The position numbers and the translations under genes were made by a program. This document shows, one piece after another, positions 15,734-23,208 of a stretch of 34,530 nt of DNA (position 1 is the first letter of the stretch; the number at the start of each line of letters is the position of its first letter). Under the pieces are notes generated by a model. That model did no database searches. It was not told the DNA's origin and saw only the letters and a program-made list of their open reading frames with translations. The stretch is from CAZSWR01 sp964610885 (lineage in GTDB: Bacteria > Bacteroidota > Ignavibacteria > Kapaibacteriales > UBA2268). The stretch is from assembly GCA_964610885.1 (NCBI GenBank), contig CAZSWR010000031.1, positions 1-34,530 on the forward strand. Reading direction: 5' to 3'.

Positions 15734-15769
15734 AAAAAAAATCCGCACTTCCAGAGCGCGGATTTTTTT
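15734..15769 (-). terminator. Terminator between flxA and the ATPase cassette
   Basis: The stem AAATCCGC (15739-15746) with GCGGATTT (15758-15765) is flanked by eight A residues on one side and seven T residues on the other, so it can work in both directions. On the minus strand it ends the hdr-flx transcript 28 bases after the flxA stop and insulates the cassette. It lies just inside the cassette edge of the proximal repeat. Confidence 0.85.
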
Positions 15770-15860
15770 CATTCATAAACGCCAATTCCTAATTGATTAA
15801 TATTCCGGTGGCAGGTTCTGCAATTCCTTGTAGGTGATCACGGGGCCGTCCTTACAGACG
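15768..15860 (-). repeat. Proximal direct repeat: native 3' end of flxA
   Basis: The 93 bases matching 13661-13753 with three differences. It spans the last 21 codons of the intact flxA and about 29 bases after its stop. The two copies are in direct orientation, 2107 bases apart, with the ATPase/TOPRIM-like pair between them. Recombination between them would remove the pair and leave flxA intact. Confidence 0.95.
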
Positions 15861-16633
15861 TAGTACGGGCCGACGGAACAATGCCCACACTTGCCGATAC
15901 CACATTTCATGCGGTTCTCGAGCGTCGTGAAGATGTTCTCGTGGCCGAAACCCAAATCCGAAAGCACGGGCATCGTCAGCTTGATCATGATCGGCGGGCC
16001 GCAAAGCACTGCAATCGCATTGTCTGCCGAGGGGGCAGCTTCCTTCAGCGCGGCCGGTACGAAACCGATTTTACCCTTCCAGTCCGGGGTTTCGCCACCC
16101 GGATCCACTGTGGTGATCAGCTTCACGTCGGGCATTTTCTCCCACTCTTCGAGTTCGTGCTTGTAAACCAAATCCTTGACGCTTTTCGCGCCATATACGA
16201 TGGTTACGTCTTTGAATTTATCGCGCAAATCGAGAACGTTCCAAATAACGGAACGCACCGGCGGAAGCGCAATGCCGCCGGCAATGAAAACGATGCTCTT
16301 CCCGAACCAAGATTCGACGGGGAATGTGTTGCCATACGGAGCACGGAATCCGATTGTGTCGCCCTCTTCGCAATTCGCCAGGGCAGTAGTAACCCTGCCT
16401 GCTTTGCGGAAAGTGCATTCCACGTAGTCCTTCCGCGTGGGCGACGAAGCGATACAAAATGTGCATTCGCCCTCGCCAAAGACCGAATATTCGGCGAATT
16501 GGCCCGCCTCGAACTTGAACGCGGCCGCCTCCTCGGGATTCTGGAATTTGAGTCGGAATGTCTTCACATCGGGTGTCTCGTCGGTAATCTTCTCGATGCG
16601 CATCATGTATGGTTTATACATATTTTTGTCCAT
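15797..16633 (-). CDS. flxA: FlxA: FAD/NAD-binding subunit of the flavin oxidoreductase module
   Basis: A 278-residue ferredoxin-NADP reductase-like subunit. Its FAD domain is at about residues 8-108, a nucleotide-binding domain starts IVFIAGGIALPPVRS (about 114-128), and CGPPIM is at 211-216. A C-terminal [2Fe-2S] site uses C244, C249, C252 and C260 (KCGIGKCGHC). This is the NADH-oxidising subunit in FlxABCD. Its start overlaps the flxB stop (TAATG) and is preceded by GGAGG, so translation is coupled. It resembles the sulfhydrogenase gamma subunit, but the flanking genes favour Flx. Its last 20 codons are duplicated 2.1 kb downstream. Confidence 0.9.
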   Translation of the reverse strand: MDKNMYKPYMMRIEKITDETPDVKTFRLKFQNPEEAAAFKFEAGQFAEYSVFGEGECTFCIASSPTRKDYVECTFRKAGRVTTALANCEEGDTIGFRAPYGNTFPVESWFGKSIVFIAGGIALPPVRSVIWNVLDLRDKFKDVTIVYGAKSVKDLVYKHELEEWEKMPDVKLITTVDPGGETPDWKGKIGFVPAALKEAAPSADNAIAVLCGPPIMIKLTMPVLSDLGFGHENIFTTLENRMKCGIGKCGHCSVGPYYVCKDGPVITYKELQNLPPEY

Positions 16634-17643
16634 TATGCCTCCATTAAGCTTTTAATTTGCTCTATAATGCTCATCTGAGCCGGGCAAACGCGGCCGCAAC
16701 GGCCACACCCGACGCACGAGACCTGATTAAGTGTTTTCACTGAATAGTCGAATTTGTGTAATATGCGCTGCCGCCAGCGTTGACTCTGCACTTGGCGCGG
16801 GTTGTGCCCGGATGTGTGCAGAGTGAACAGCCCGAGCGCGCAGGTGTCCCAAGTCCGAATCCTGCGGCCTCCGTCCAAATTGCTCTCGTCTTGGATATCG
16901 AAGCAGGTGCATGTGGGGCACGAAAACGCGCAAGCGCCGCAGCCCAAGCAGGCAAGCGAATTGGCAAGCCATGCCGGATTGTCGTATGCGCCATCGCGGA
17001 GCTTTGCCTGAAGAGCTTCCAAATTGAATACTTCCGGCACTTGCGTAACGTGTTTCGATTTGTCAATTGCAGGCGAATCTACGAAGCCGCCCTCGGACTT
17101 GGCGGCCAATGCTTCGCCCTTCGGCGTAACCACTTCGGCATAGAAATCGCCATTCTCGACTTCGGTAAGCAGTATGTCCGCATTCCGTTCGTCCGAGGGC
17201 GAAGACCCGACCGAAGTGCAGAAGCAGTATTCGTCGTGGTTCTTGCACGAAATGGCAACCAGCGTCAGCCTGTCCATTCTGTTGGCAAAGTGTACGTCGG
17301 GGTTTTCCTTCAGGAAGAAGTCCTTCATATATCCAAAAGTAGCGGCGTCGCACGGGCGCAGCCCGAAAAGCACGATTTCTTTGTCGGAAAATTTCGGATC
17401 GTTGACCTTGAAAGAATCACCATCTTTTTCGAAAGTGAATAGTTCTTCGCAGCGCGGGAAAACCGTACTTTTTGCCGAAAGTGCCGTCTGGATGTAATCC
17501 AAAGTAATTTCGTCGAAGCGCGTTACTTGCCCGAAAAACACTTTCTCACGATTGCGAACCGGCGCCACGATGACCGCACCGGAGGCTTTCAGCCGATCGA
17601 ACAGTTCGGCTAATTTATCTTTCCGTAATGTTTTTGTTGTCAT
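16633..17643 (-). CDS. flxB: FlxB: iron-sulfur subunit of the flavin oxidoreductase module
   Basis: A 336-residue 4Fe-4S dicluster protein of the sulfhydrogenase beta/FlxB type. The N-terminal two-thirds contains FGLRPCDAATFGYMKDFF and a further Cys group, EYCFC, near residues 139-142. Two ferredoxin clusters follow: C232, C235, C238 and C242 (CLGCGACAFSC), and C310, C313, C316 and C320 (CVGCGRCGRVC). In the complex it should carry electrons between the flavin subunit and FlxC/FlxD. It starts 4 bases after the flxC stop, with AAGG overlapping the flxC end. Confidence 0.88.
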   Translation of the reverse strand: MTTKTLRKDKLAELFDRLKASGAVIVAPVRNREKVFFGQVTRFDEITLDYIQTALSAKSTVFPRCEELFTFEKDGDSFKVNDPKFSDKEIVLFGLRPCDAATFGYMKDFFLKENPDVHFANRMDRLTLVAISCKNHDEYCFCTSVGSSPSDERNADILLTEVENGDFYAEVVTPKGEALAAKSEGGFVDSPAIDKSKHVTQVPEVFNLEALQAKLRDGAYDNPAWLANSLACLGCGACAFSCPTCTCFDIQDESNLDGGRRIRTWDTCALGLFTLHTSGHNPRQVQSQRWRQRILHKFDYSVKTLNQVSCVGCGRCGRVCPAQMSIIEQIKSLMEA

Positions 17644-17647
17644 TGTT

Positions 17648-18451
17648 TTACCTTATAAAAGTTTCTTTATCATCGACTTTGAAATGAGAAAGTGAATATT
17701 CGCTTTCGGCCTTCGTGCCGGGGACTTCGTCAAAATTGTCCTCGACGAACCGGTTAAGTTCGGCGGTCAGCAGCCCGAGCGGAATTTCCATCGGGCAGGC
17801 GCGGACGCATTCGCCACAGTTCACGCAGCGGCCGGCCAGGTGCATGGCGCGAATTATGTGCCATTCCATATTCCCGCGCCCCGAGGCGATCGTGGAGATC
17901 CATTGCGGTTGGTTGCATTCCACTGCGCATTTGGTGCAATAGCACATCGGGCAGGCCGATCGGCAGGCATAGCATTTGATGCACTTCGACAGTTCCTTCT
18001 CCCAGAATTTCCAACGCTCGTCGCGCGGCTTTGCAGTAATCTCTTCGATTAGTGTGCGGGCCTTTTCGGGGATACCCACTTTCTGGGTGGCCACGTATGC
18101 CTCGACCTCTTTTGCATTCGAAAATGAAAGCACTTGGCCCTCGGGCGAAACCGTAACGGCGACGATGCTGTCGTCTTTCCATTGGTTCTCGCTCGAGAAA
18201 ACAAGCATCGAGCGCAGGGCAAAAATGTTCGACACAATGGCAACCTTGCCGTAACGGCGCACTTCGGGTTTGTTCAGGTAAACAGCCAAGTTCTGGACGC
18301 ATGTGTCGTCGAAAATCAATTTATCAATCTTGTCGGGGCTATCTGCGAAAAACGGCCTGGCAGTGTCTTTGAGTCCTTTTGCGTATCCCACTACCAATCC
18401 AACGCCTTCCTTGTCGAATAGTTCCCGCACTCTCTTTTGTAATTGTTCCAT
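17648..18451 (-). CDS. flxC: FlxC: second iron-sulfur subunit of the flavin oxidoreductase module
   Basis: A 267-residue protein with two 4Fe-4S sites: C157, C160, C163 and C167 (CIKCYACRSAC), plus extra cysteines in PMCYCTKC, and C209, C212, C215 and C219 (CVNCGECVRAC). The N-terminal 140 residues have no motif I recognise. It fits the FlxC ferredoxin-like subunit by content and by position between flxB and flxD. A 120-base gap separates it from flxD, the only sizeable gap in the operon. That gap contains no ORF or clear promoter. The start has only a weak AGAG upstream. Confidence 0.85.
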   Translation of the reverse strand: MEQLQKRVRELFDKEGVGLVVGYAKGLKDTARPFFADSPDKIDKLIFDDTCVQNLAVYLNKPEVRRYGKVAIVSNIFALRSMLVFSSENQWKDDSIVAVTVSPEGQVLSFSNAKEVEAYVATQKVGIPEKARTLIEEITAKPRDERWKFWEKELSKCIKCYACRSACPMCYCTKCAVECNQPQWISTIASGRGNMEWHIIRAMHLAGRCVNCGECVRACPMEIPLGLLTAELNRFVEDNFDEVPGTKAESEYSLSHFKVDDKETFIR

Positions 18452-18571
18452 ATTTATCTCTTTTATTTTTAATATACTTACTTATGAATCAACCCGCAAT
18501 TGCTTTTCGCTCGAGTTCAGACAACCCAGTCTTGGAATCTGATCCCCGCCGAAAATCAATTGCCAAAAGGA

Positions 18572-19039
18572 CTAAGAAACAAGTTCGCCTTCGGCGTTGA
18601 TACCAATATTTTCCAAGCGGGCATAGTCCGTGAAAGGCCCCAGTTCGCGGACATTTTCGACCACTTCGTTCACGAGGGCGCCCCATTTGGCACCTTCGGC
18701 GGCGGAAACCCACGAGAAAAAGACCCTCTTGGTATCGAAACCGAGGAAATTCAAGAGATTGCGGAAAACCATCCACCGGCGGCGCGCGTGGAAGTTGCCC
18801 GACGTGTAGTGGCAATCGTTCGGGTGGCACCCGGAGACAATGACGCCATCGGCACCATTAGCAAAGGCTTTGAGCAGCAACATGAAATCGATGCGGCCCG
18901 TGCAAGGGAAGCGCACAATTCGCACGTTTGGGGCGTATTTCACGCGGCTGGTCCCGGCGAGGTCTGCGCCGGCGTATGTGCACCAATTGCAAACGAATGC
19001 GATTATTTTCGGTTCGAATTTTTCGTTAGACTTCGGCAT
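18572..19039 (-). CDS. flxD: FlxD: MvhD-type electron-transfer subunit
   Basis: A 155-residue protein of the MvhD family, which carries a [2Fe-2S] cluster and passes electrons into HdrA. The conserved cysteines are C17 and C20 in CNWCTYAGAD, C46 in RFPCTGRID, and C71 and C76 in GCHPNDCHY. It overlaps the end of hdrA by 14 bases, with an AGAGG Shine-Dalgarno inside hdrA. This is the link between the Hdr and Flx halves. MvhD also partners hydrogenases, but no hydrogenase gene is here. Confidence 0.92.
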   Translation of the reverse strand: MPKSNEKFEPKIIAFVCNWCTYAGADLAGTSRVKYAPNVRIVRFPCTGRIDFMLLLKAFANGADGVIVSGCHPNDCHYTSGNFHARRRWMVFRNLLNFLGFDTKRVFFSWVSAAEGAKWGALVNEVVENVRELGPFTDYARLENIGINAEGELVS

Positions 19040-21047
19040 ATTCCTCTCTCCTGTTTAGTAAAGCCATAACTTCGGAATAGACCTGGTCGTGTGTGTATCC
19101 TTGCAGGTCGATTGATTTCGAGCGGCAGAGAGCGACGCAAGTGCCGCAACCCTGGCACAGCCCGGGATTGATTTTCGCAACGGTTTTGATAACGGAGCCG
19201 TCGCGGGCAAGTATATCTTCTTTCTCGATTGCCAGATACGGGCAGACAGATTCGCACAGGAAGCATCCAACGCACGTCGAAAAGGTCGGCGGAGCGCAAC
19301 GGTTCACTGTGGCCACGATCGGCTCGCGTTTCAGTTCGTCGTTGGCGAACAGGGTGCAAACCTTGGCGGCAGCGCCCGAGGCCTGCGAAACCGATTCGGG
19401 AATGTCGCGCGGAGCCTGGCAAGCGCCTGCGAGCATGATTCCGGCTGTGTTCGTCTCCACCGGACGCAGTTTCGGGTGCGCCTCGGCAAAGAATTTGTAC
19501 GGATCGTAGCTGATGTGCAGCGTCTGGGCCAATTGCTCTGCCTCGTCGTTTGCCTGCACGGCGGTGGCGAGCACCACCATGTCGGCTTCGATTTCGAGTG
19601 GCATCGAATTCATTAGCGTATCGACACCCTTCACGATCAGTTTGCCGTTCTTTTCGTAAATCTTCGAGACGCGGCCGCGAACGTAATTTGCTCCGTCCTG
19701 CTCGATGGCGCGGCGGACAAATTCATCATAATTCTTGCCGGCAGCGCGTATGTCCATATAGAACACATACGATTTGCCGCCATGCACCTTGTGCTGGTAC
19801 AGCATCGCGTGCTTCGCGGTGTACATACAACAAATCTTGGAGCAGTATTCGATGCCCTTGGCGGGGTCGCGCGATCCGGCGCAAGCAATGAAGACCACCG
19901 TCTGTGGCTCTTTGCCGTCGCTGGGGCGTTTGATCGCGCCGAGCGTGGGGCCGGAGGCTGAAGCCAAGCGCTCGAATTGCAAACCATCGATCACGTCTTT
20001 GTATTTGCCATAGCCGTATTCGGGGAATTCCGTTTTCGGCAGCGTTTTGAAGCCTGTGGCGACCACCACCGCTCCGATGTCCTCTGTAATGATCTCGTCT
20101 TTCTGGTCGTAATCGATCGAATTCGACGGGCAGACGGTGGAGCAGAGCTTGCATTTGCCAGTTTTGAAGAAAGTACATTTAGTGCGGTCGATAACCGGTT
20201 TGTTCGGCACGGCCTGCGGGAAAGGTACATAAATAGCTGTCCTGTATCCAAGTCCGGCATTGAACTCGTCGGGGATTTTCTTGATCGGGCATTTCTGCAT
20301 ACACATGCCGCAGCCGGAGCAAGATTTCATATCCACCGAACGGGCCTTTTTGCGAATATGCGCTTTGAAATTGCCGATAAAGCCTTCGATGCTCTCCAAT
20401 TCGGAGTAAGTATGAAGCTCGATATTCGGGTGCTGCGCCACCTCCACCATTCGGGGCGTCAGGATGCACTGCGAGCAATCGAGCGTAGGGAATGTCTCCG
20501 AAAGCTGGGACATGTGCCCACCGATGGAGGGTTCCTTTTCGACCATGACTACTTTGTATCCGGCATTGGCAATGTCCAACGCGGCCTGGATACCGGCGAT
20601 TCCGCCACCCAAGACGAGAGCTTTCTTCGTGATTGGCACTTTGATCGGGAAAAGCGGCTGGTTGCGTTTCACCTTTTCGACGAGCACGCGCACCATTTCG
20701 GTAGCTTTGTCTGTGGTAACGTCGCCCTTTTCGTGCACCCAAGAGCAGTGCTCGCGCAGGTTCGCCATTTCGCACATGTACGGATTGATGCCCGACTCCT
20801 CGGCCACTCGGCGGAAAGTCGGTTCGTGCATACGCGGCGAGCAGGCGGCCACCACCACTCCGGTCAGCTTATGTTCTTTGATTGCTTCGCGAATAATAGT
20901 TTGCCCGGGGTCCGAGCACATGTATTTATAATCGACGCTGCAAACCACACCGGGGAATTTGCCGGCTTGCTCTGCCACGCGGGCGCAATCGACGGTAGCG
21001 CCGATGTTTTCGCCGCAATGGCAAACAAATACTCCAATTCTTGCCAT
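19026..21047 (-). CDS. hdrA: HdrA: flavin-bifurcating subunit of the Hdr complex
   Basis: A 673-residue HdrA of normal length. The N-terminal domain has FVCHCGENIG (C9, C11) and further cysteines C36 and C44. The FAD-binding GGGIAG is at residues 147-152. Cys-rich clusters are C243/C246/C249/C253 and C291/C299/C302/C306. The C terminus has two ferredoxin clusters, C592/C595/C598/C602 and C631/C634/C637/C641. HdrA holds the FAD where electron bifurcation is thought to occur, with ferredoxin reduced via the C-terminal clusters. The start overlaps the hdrB stop (TAATG) after GAGGAGG. It resembles QmoA/QmoB, but the added HdrB, HdrC and FlxD fit soluble Hdr. Confidence 0.95.
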   Translation of the reverse strand: MARIGVFVCHCGENIGATVDCARVAEQAGKFPGVVCSVDYKYMCSDPGQTIIREAIKEHKLTGVVVAACSPRMHEPTFRRVAEESGINPYMCEMANLREHCSWVHEKGDVTTDKATEMVRVLVEKVKRNQPLFPIKVPITKKALVLGGGIAGIQAALDIANAGYKVVMVEKEPSIGGHMSQLSETFPTLDCSQCILTPRMVEVAQHPNIELHTYSELESIEGFIGNFKAHIRKKARSVDMKSCSGCGMCMQKCPIKKIPDEFNAGLGYRTAIYVPFPQAVPNKPVIDRTKCTFFKTGKCKLCSTVCPSNSIDYDQKDEIITEDIGAVVVATGFKTLPKTEFPEYGYGKYKDVIDGLQFERLASASGPTLGAIKRPSDGKEPQTVVFIACAGSRDPAKGIEYCSKICCMYTAKHAMLYQHKVHGGKSYVFYMDIRAAGKNYDEFVRRAIEQDGANYVRGRVSKIYEKNGKLIVKGVDTLMNSMPLEIEADMVVLATAVQANDEAEQLAQTLHISYDPYKFFAEAHPKLRPVETNTAGIMLAGACQAPRDIPESVSQASGAAAKVCTLFANDELKREPIVATVNRCAPPTFSTCVGCFLCESVCPYLAIEKEDILARDGSVIKTVAKINPGLCQGCGTCVALCRSKSIDLQGYTHDQVYSEVMALLNRREEYAEV

Positions 21048-21928
21048 TATTTAGCCTCCTCGATTGGTTTTGCAGTTGTAAATTTCGATGTATCCACGCT
21101 GACCATATTCCTCTGAATCCCGAGTTCGCCGTCGGACAGCCCGAGGGCATATCCAATCGCCTGAGTGATGAACAGGACAGGAATCTTGGTTTGTTTGCCC
21201 AATTGCTCTTCGATTTCCGGGCGGCGAAGGTCGAGGTTCGAATGGCACATCGGGCAGGCCACGATAATGGCTTCCGCGCCGCGGTCGATCGCGTCTTCGA
21301 CAATTTTCGCCGATAGTTTGGCCACCAAGTCCGTCCTCGTGATCGAAAGCCCGGCGCCGCAGCATTCAGTTTTGAATGCCCAATCGATGGGTTCTGCACC
21401 GATTAGTTTCATCAGTTCTTCCATTGTCTGCGGGTCTTCGTGGCGGTCTTGCTTGACGAGTTGCGGCGGGCGAACCAGCAGGCAACCGTAGTAGCAGGCT
21501 ACTTTTTTATTCAGCGGGCGCGTTACTTTCTCCTTCAGCAGGGGCGCCATGTGTCCGCGGGCGAATTCGAGCACGTTGAAGATGCGCGTCGAACCGGCGA
21601 GCGGCATTTCGATAATCTCGGGGATTTCTTTGTTCAATTTGGCATCCGTGAGGAACTCATGCTGGCCGGCCATCAGGCGCGAATAGCAAGCGGCGCACGG
21701 CACGAGCAATTCGCCTAAGCCCTGTTTTTCGGCCAAGGCCAGATTGCGCGCCGGCAGTGCCACGGAAAGCTTGCGGTTCATGTTGTGCGCGGCTGTGGCG
21801 CCACAACAATTCCAATCGTCAACCTCGGCCAAATCGATGCCCAGCGCACGGCACACACCGCGGAGCGATTCATCGTATTGCTTGGCGGTTCCGGTTTGCG
21901 AACAGCCCGGGTAATATCCTATTGTCAT
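21047..21928 (-). CDS. hdrB: HdrB: disulfide-reducing subunit
   Basis: A 293-residue protein with two complete CCG domains: C9, C41-C42, C78 and C81, and C145, C189-C190, C225 and C228. Both sets have the CX(n)CCGX(n)CXXC layout that binds noncubane [4Fe-4S] centres, where methanogen HdrB splits the CoM-S-S-CoB disulfide. Bacteria lack that substrate, so another disulfide is implied, and the DsrC encoded nearby is a candidate. Its start overlaps the hdrC stop by four bases (ATGA), so translation is coupled. Confidence 0.94.
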   Translation of the reverse strand: MTIGYYPGCSQTGTAKQYDESLRGVCRALGIDLAEVDDWNCCGATAAHNMNRKLSVALPARNLALAEKQGLGELLVPCAACYSRLMAGQHEFLTDAKLNKEIPEIIEMPLAGSTRIFNVLEFARGHMAPLLKEKVTRPLNKKVACYYGCLLVRPPQLVKQDRHEDPQTMEELMKLIGAEPIDWAFKTECCGAGLSITRTDLVAKLSAKIVEDAIDRGAEAIIVACPMCHSNLDLRRPEIEEQLGKQTKIPVLFITQAIGYALGLSDGELGIQRNMVSVDTSKFTTAKPIEEAK

Positions 21929-22500
21929 GAATCCTCCTTATTGCCGGTTTTAGCAAAAATCTTTTCAATGGCTTCTTTGCCCTTCACTTTGTGTGGCAAA
22001 ACGTTAAGCAAGCCTTTCGTAAACATCTTCGGCGAGTTCATTACGTCCTGGAAAAGATGCCCAGTACGCATTTTATAGCCAATGACGAGGCCCATTTCGT
22101 GAGTCCTTCCGTTTGAGCGAATCGAGCTGAGAAAAGTCTTGTGAAACGCGATAATATCTTTGGCTTTCGGATGCACCTTGCCCAGGCGAATCGATTCCGA
22201 GCGGAGGAAATCCATTACTTTCGGGAAGTCCACTTCCTGCGGGCAGCGGGTGTAGCAGGTCTCGCACGAAAGGCAAAGCCAAATGCCAAGCGAAGTGAGT
22301 ATTTTCTCCTCGAGAGCCGGCAGGTCCAGCTGGAGCATACGCAGTATTTGGTTCGGAGTGTAGTCCATATCCGAACCGAGCGGGCAGCCGGCGGTGCATT
22401 TGCCACACTGGTAGCACATAGCAACGTTTTCTCCGGTATAGTGCTCAACCCTTTGCTTCAGCGTTTGCCTTAGCGGCTCGGGATGTGATGAATCATGCAT
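21925..22500 (-). CDS. hdrC: HdrC: iron-sulfur subunit, first gene of the hdr-flx operon
   Basis: A 191-residue helical protein with two 4Fe-4S sites: C29, C32, C35 and C39 (CYQCGKCTAGC), and C76, C79, C82 and C86 (CLSCETCYTRC). It relays electrons from HdrA to HdrB. It is the promoter-proximal gene of seven (hdrC-hdrB-hdrA-flxD-flxC-flxB-flxA). Upstream lie about 290 AT-rich bases without a gene, then repeat copy D. I see no full TAnnTTTG promoter there, but a CRP-like palindrome lies about 230 bases upstream. Confidence 0.93.
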   Translation of the reverse strand: MHDSSHPEPLRQTLKQRVEHYTGENVAMCYQCGKCTAGCPLGSDMDYTPNQILRMLQLDLPALEEKILTSLGIWLCLSCETCYTRCPQEVDFPKVMDFLRSESIRLGKVHPKAKDIIAFHKTFLSSIRSNGRTHEMGLVIGYKMRTGHLFQDVMNSPKMFTKGLLNVLPHKVKGKEAIEKIFAKTGNKEDS

Positions 22501-22789
22501 AATACAAATCCCCGGATTGTAAAGAAAAAAAGCGAGAGCAATAGCGCCAGTCTGCTTTCATGCCCTCGAAGTTATATTGCAGTTTGATTGTTGCGAAATA
22601 CATAATATATTAATACAAAGTATCATAATACTTAAATCAAATTAATACATAATTATGTAATAAAAAAATTAAATGTTATCTGTTTCACAATGAAAGGTGT
22701 TATACGAACAAAGGTTTCGTGAATTCGTGAAATCGCTCACAGATTATTTTTGGGGCAATGCAGAGACTGCAAGTTTATTCTATTGCTTC
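22501..22789. other. Upstream region of the hdr-flx operon, no gene
   Basis: About 290 AT-rich bases with no ORF. CAAAGTAT at 22617-22624 (minus-strand ATACTTTG) is a near miss to the TAnnTTTG box. A tandem TTCGTGAA repeat at 22716-22731 runs into a CRP-like palindrome, listed separately. No riboswitch-like structure was recognised. Confidence 0.4.
22726..22741. promoter_or_regulatory. CRP-family-like palindromic site upstream of hdrC
   Basis: CGTGA-AATCGC-TCACA matches the CRP-type consensus TGTGA-N6-TCACA at nine of ten positions. It lies 226-241 bases upstream of the hdrC start and just outside repeat copy D. A regulator is not encoded in the window, and binding is inference. Confidence 0.35.
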
Positions 22790-23175
22790 GATAACATTTT
22801 ATGTGAGTAAGCACAAAAAATATTATTTTTATAGGAATGGAAAACAATGAAAATGATTCTATGGCGAATTGAAAAGTTACAGTCCACCATAACATAAGCA
22901 GGCGCCAGAAAAAGTAATTCTATCGGATTGATACCGCGTTAGCGGTTGTTTTATTGTAGTAGTAAATTTTACTTTGCAAATCATACCGCATAGCGGTTGT
23001 TATATAAACACTGCATAAATCTACTAGGCATATAAAACATTCGCTACGCGAAATTAATAATAAAAATCAATATTTCGCTACAATACAACAACCGCTCGCG
23101 CGGTATAAAACAATTCCTACTTTAACATGCTCAAATTGTATTTAGGACTTTTGCCCACACAAAACCCTATGGACC
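22790..23175 (+). repeat. Nested inverted-repeat element, copy D (long form)
   Basis: Core at 22932-23105 (174 bases), the same length as the core of copy A and likewise with an extra 5' hairpin. The first hairpin is ACCGC-GTTA-GCGGT with a four-base loop. The second is ACCGC-ATA-GCGGT at 22984-22996, then TTCGC-TAC-GCGAA, then ACCGC-TCGC-GCGGT at 23091-23104. Outer arms are ATAACATTTTATGTGAGTA (22791-22809) and, inverted, GCCCACACAAAACCCTAT (23153-23170). It fills nearly the whole gap between nadE and the upstream region of hdrC. Confidence 0.75.
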
Positions 23176-23208
23176 AACTCCTTTATACTATCTTTTATAT
23201 GCTACGAA

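Noticed and set aside
15662..15772. N-terminal 37-codon extension of the ATPase
   Set aside because: It would read through the terminator hairpin, and the internal ATG at 15661 has GGAGAAGG and begins at the conserved family start.
19977..21116. 379-codon plus-strand ORF across hdrA
   Set aside because: A Cys/His/Val-rich shadow frame opposite hdrA, whose cluster motifs are unmistakable.
16633..22500. Reading the operon as a sulfhydrogenase or Mvh hydrogenase-Hdr complex
   Set aside because: No NiFe large or small subunit with CxxC pairs is present. The FAD/NAD subunit plus FlxB, FlxC and MvhD-like FlxD fit the Flx module instead.
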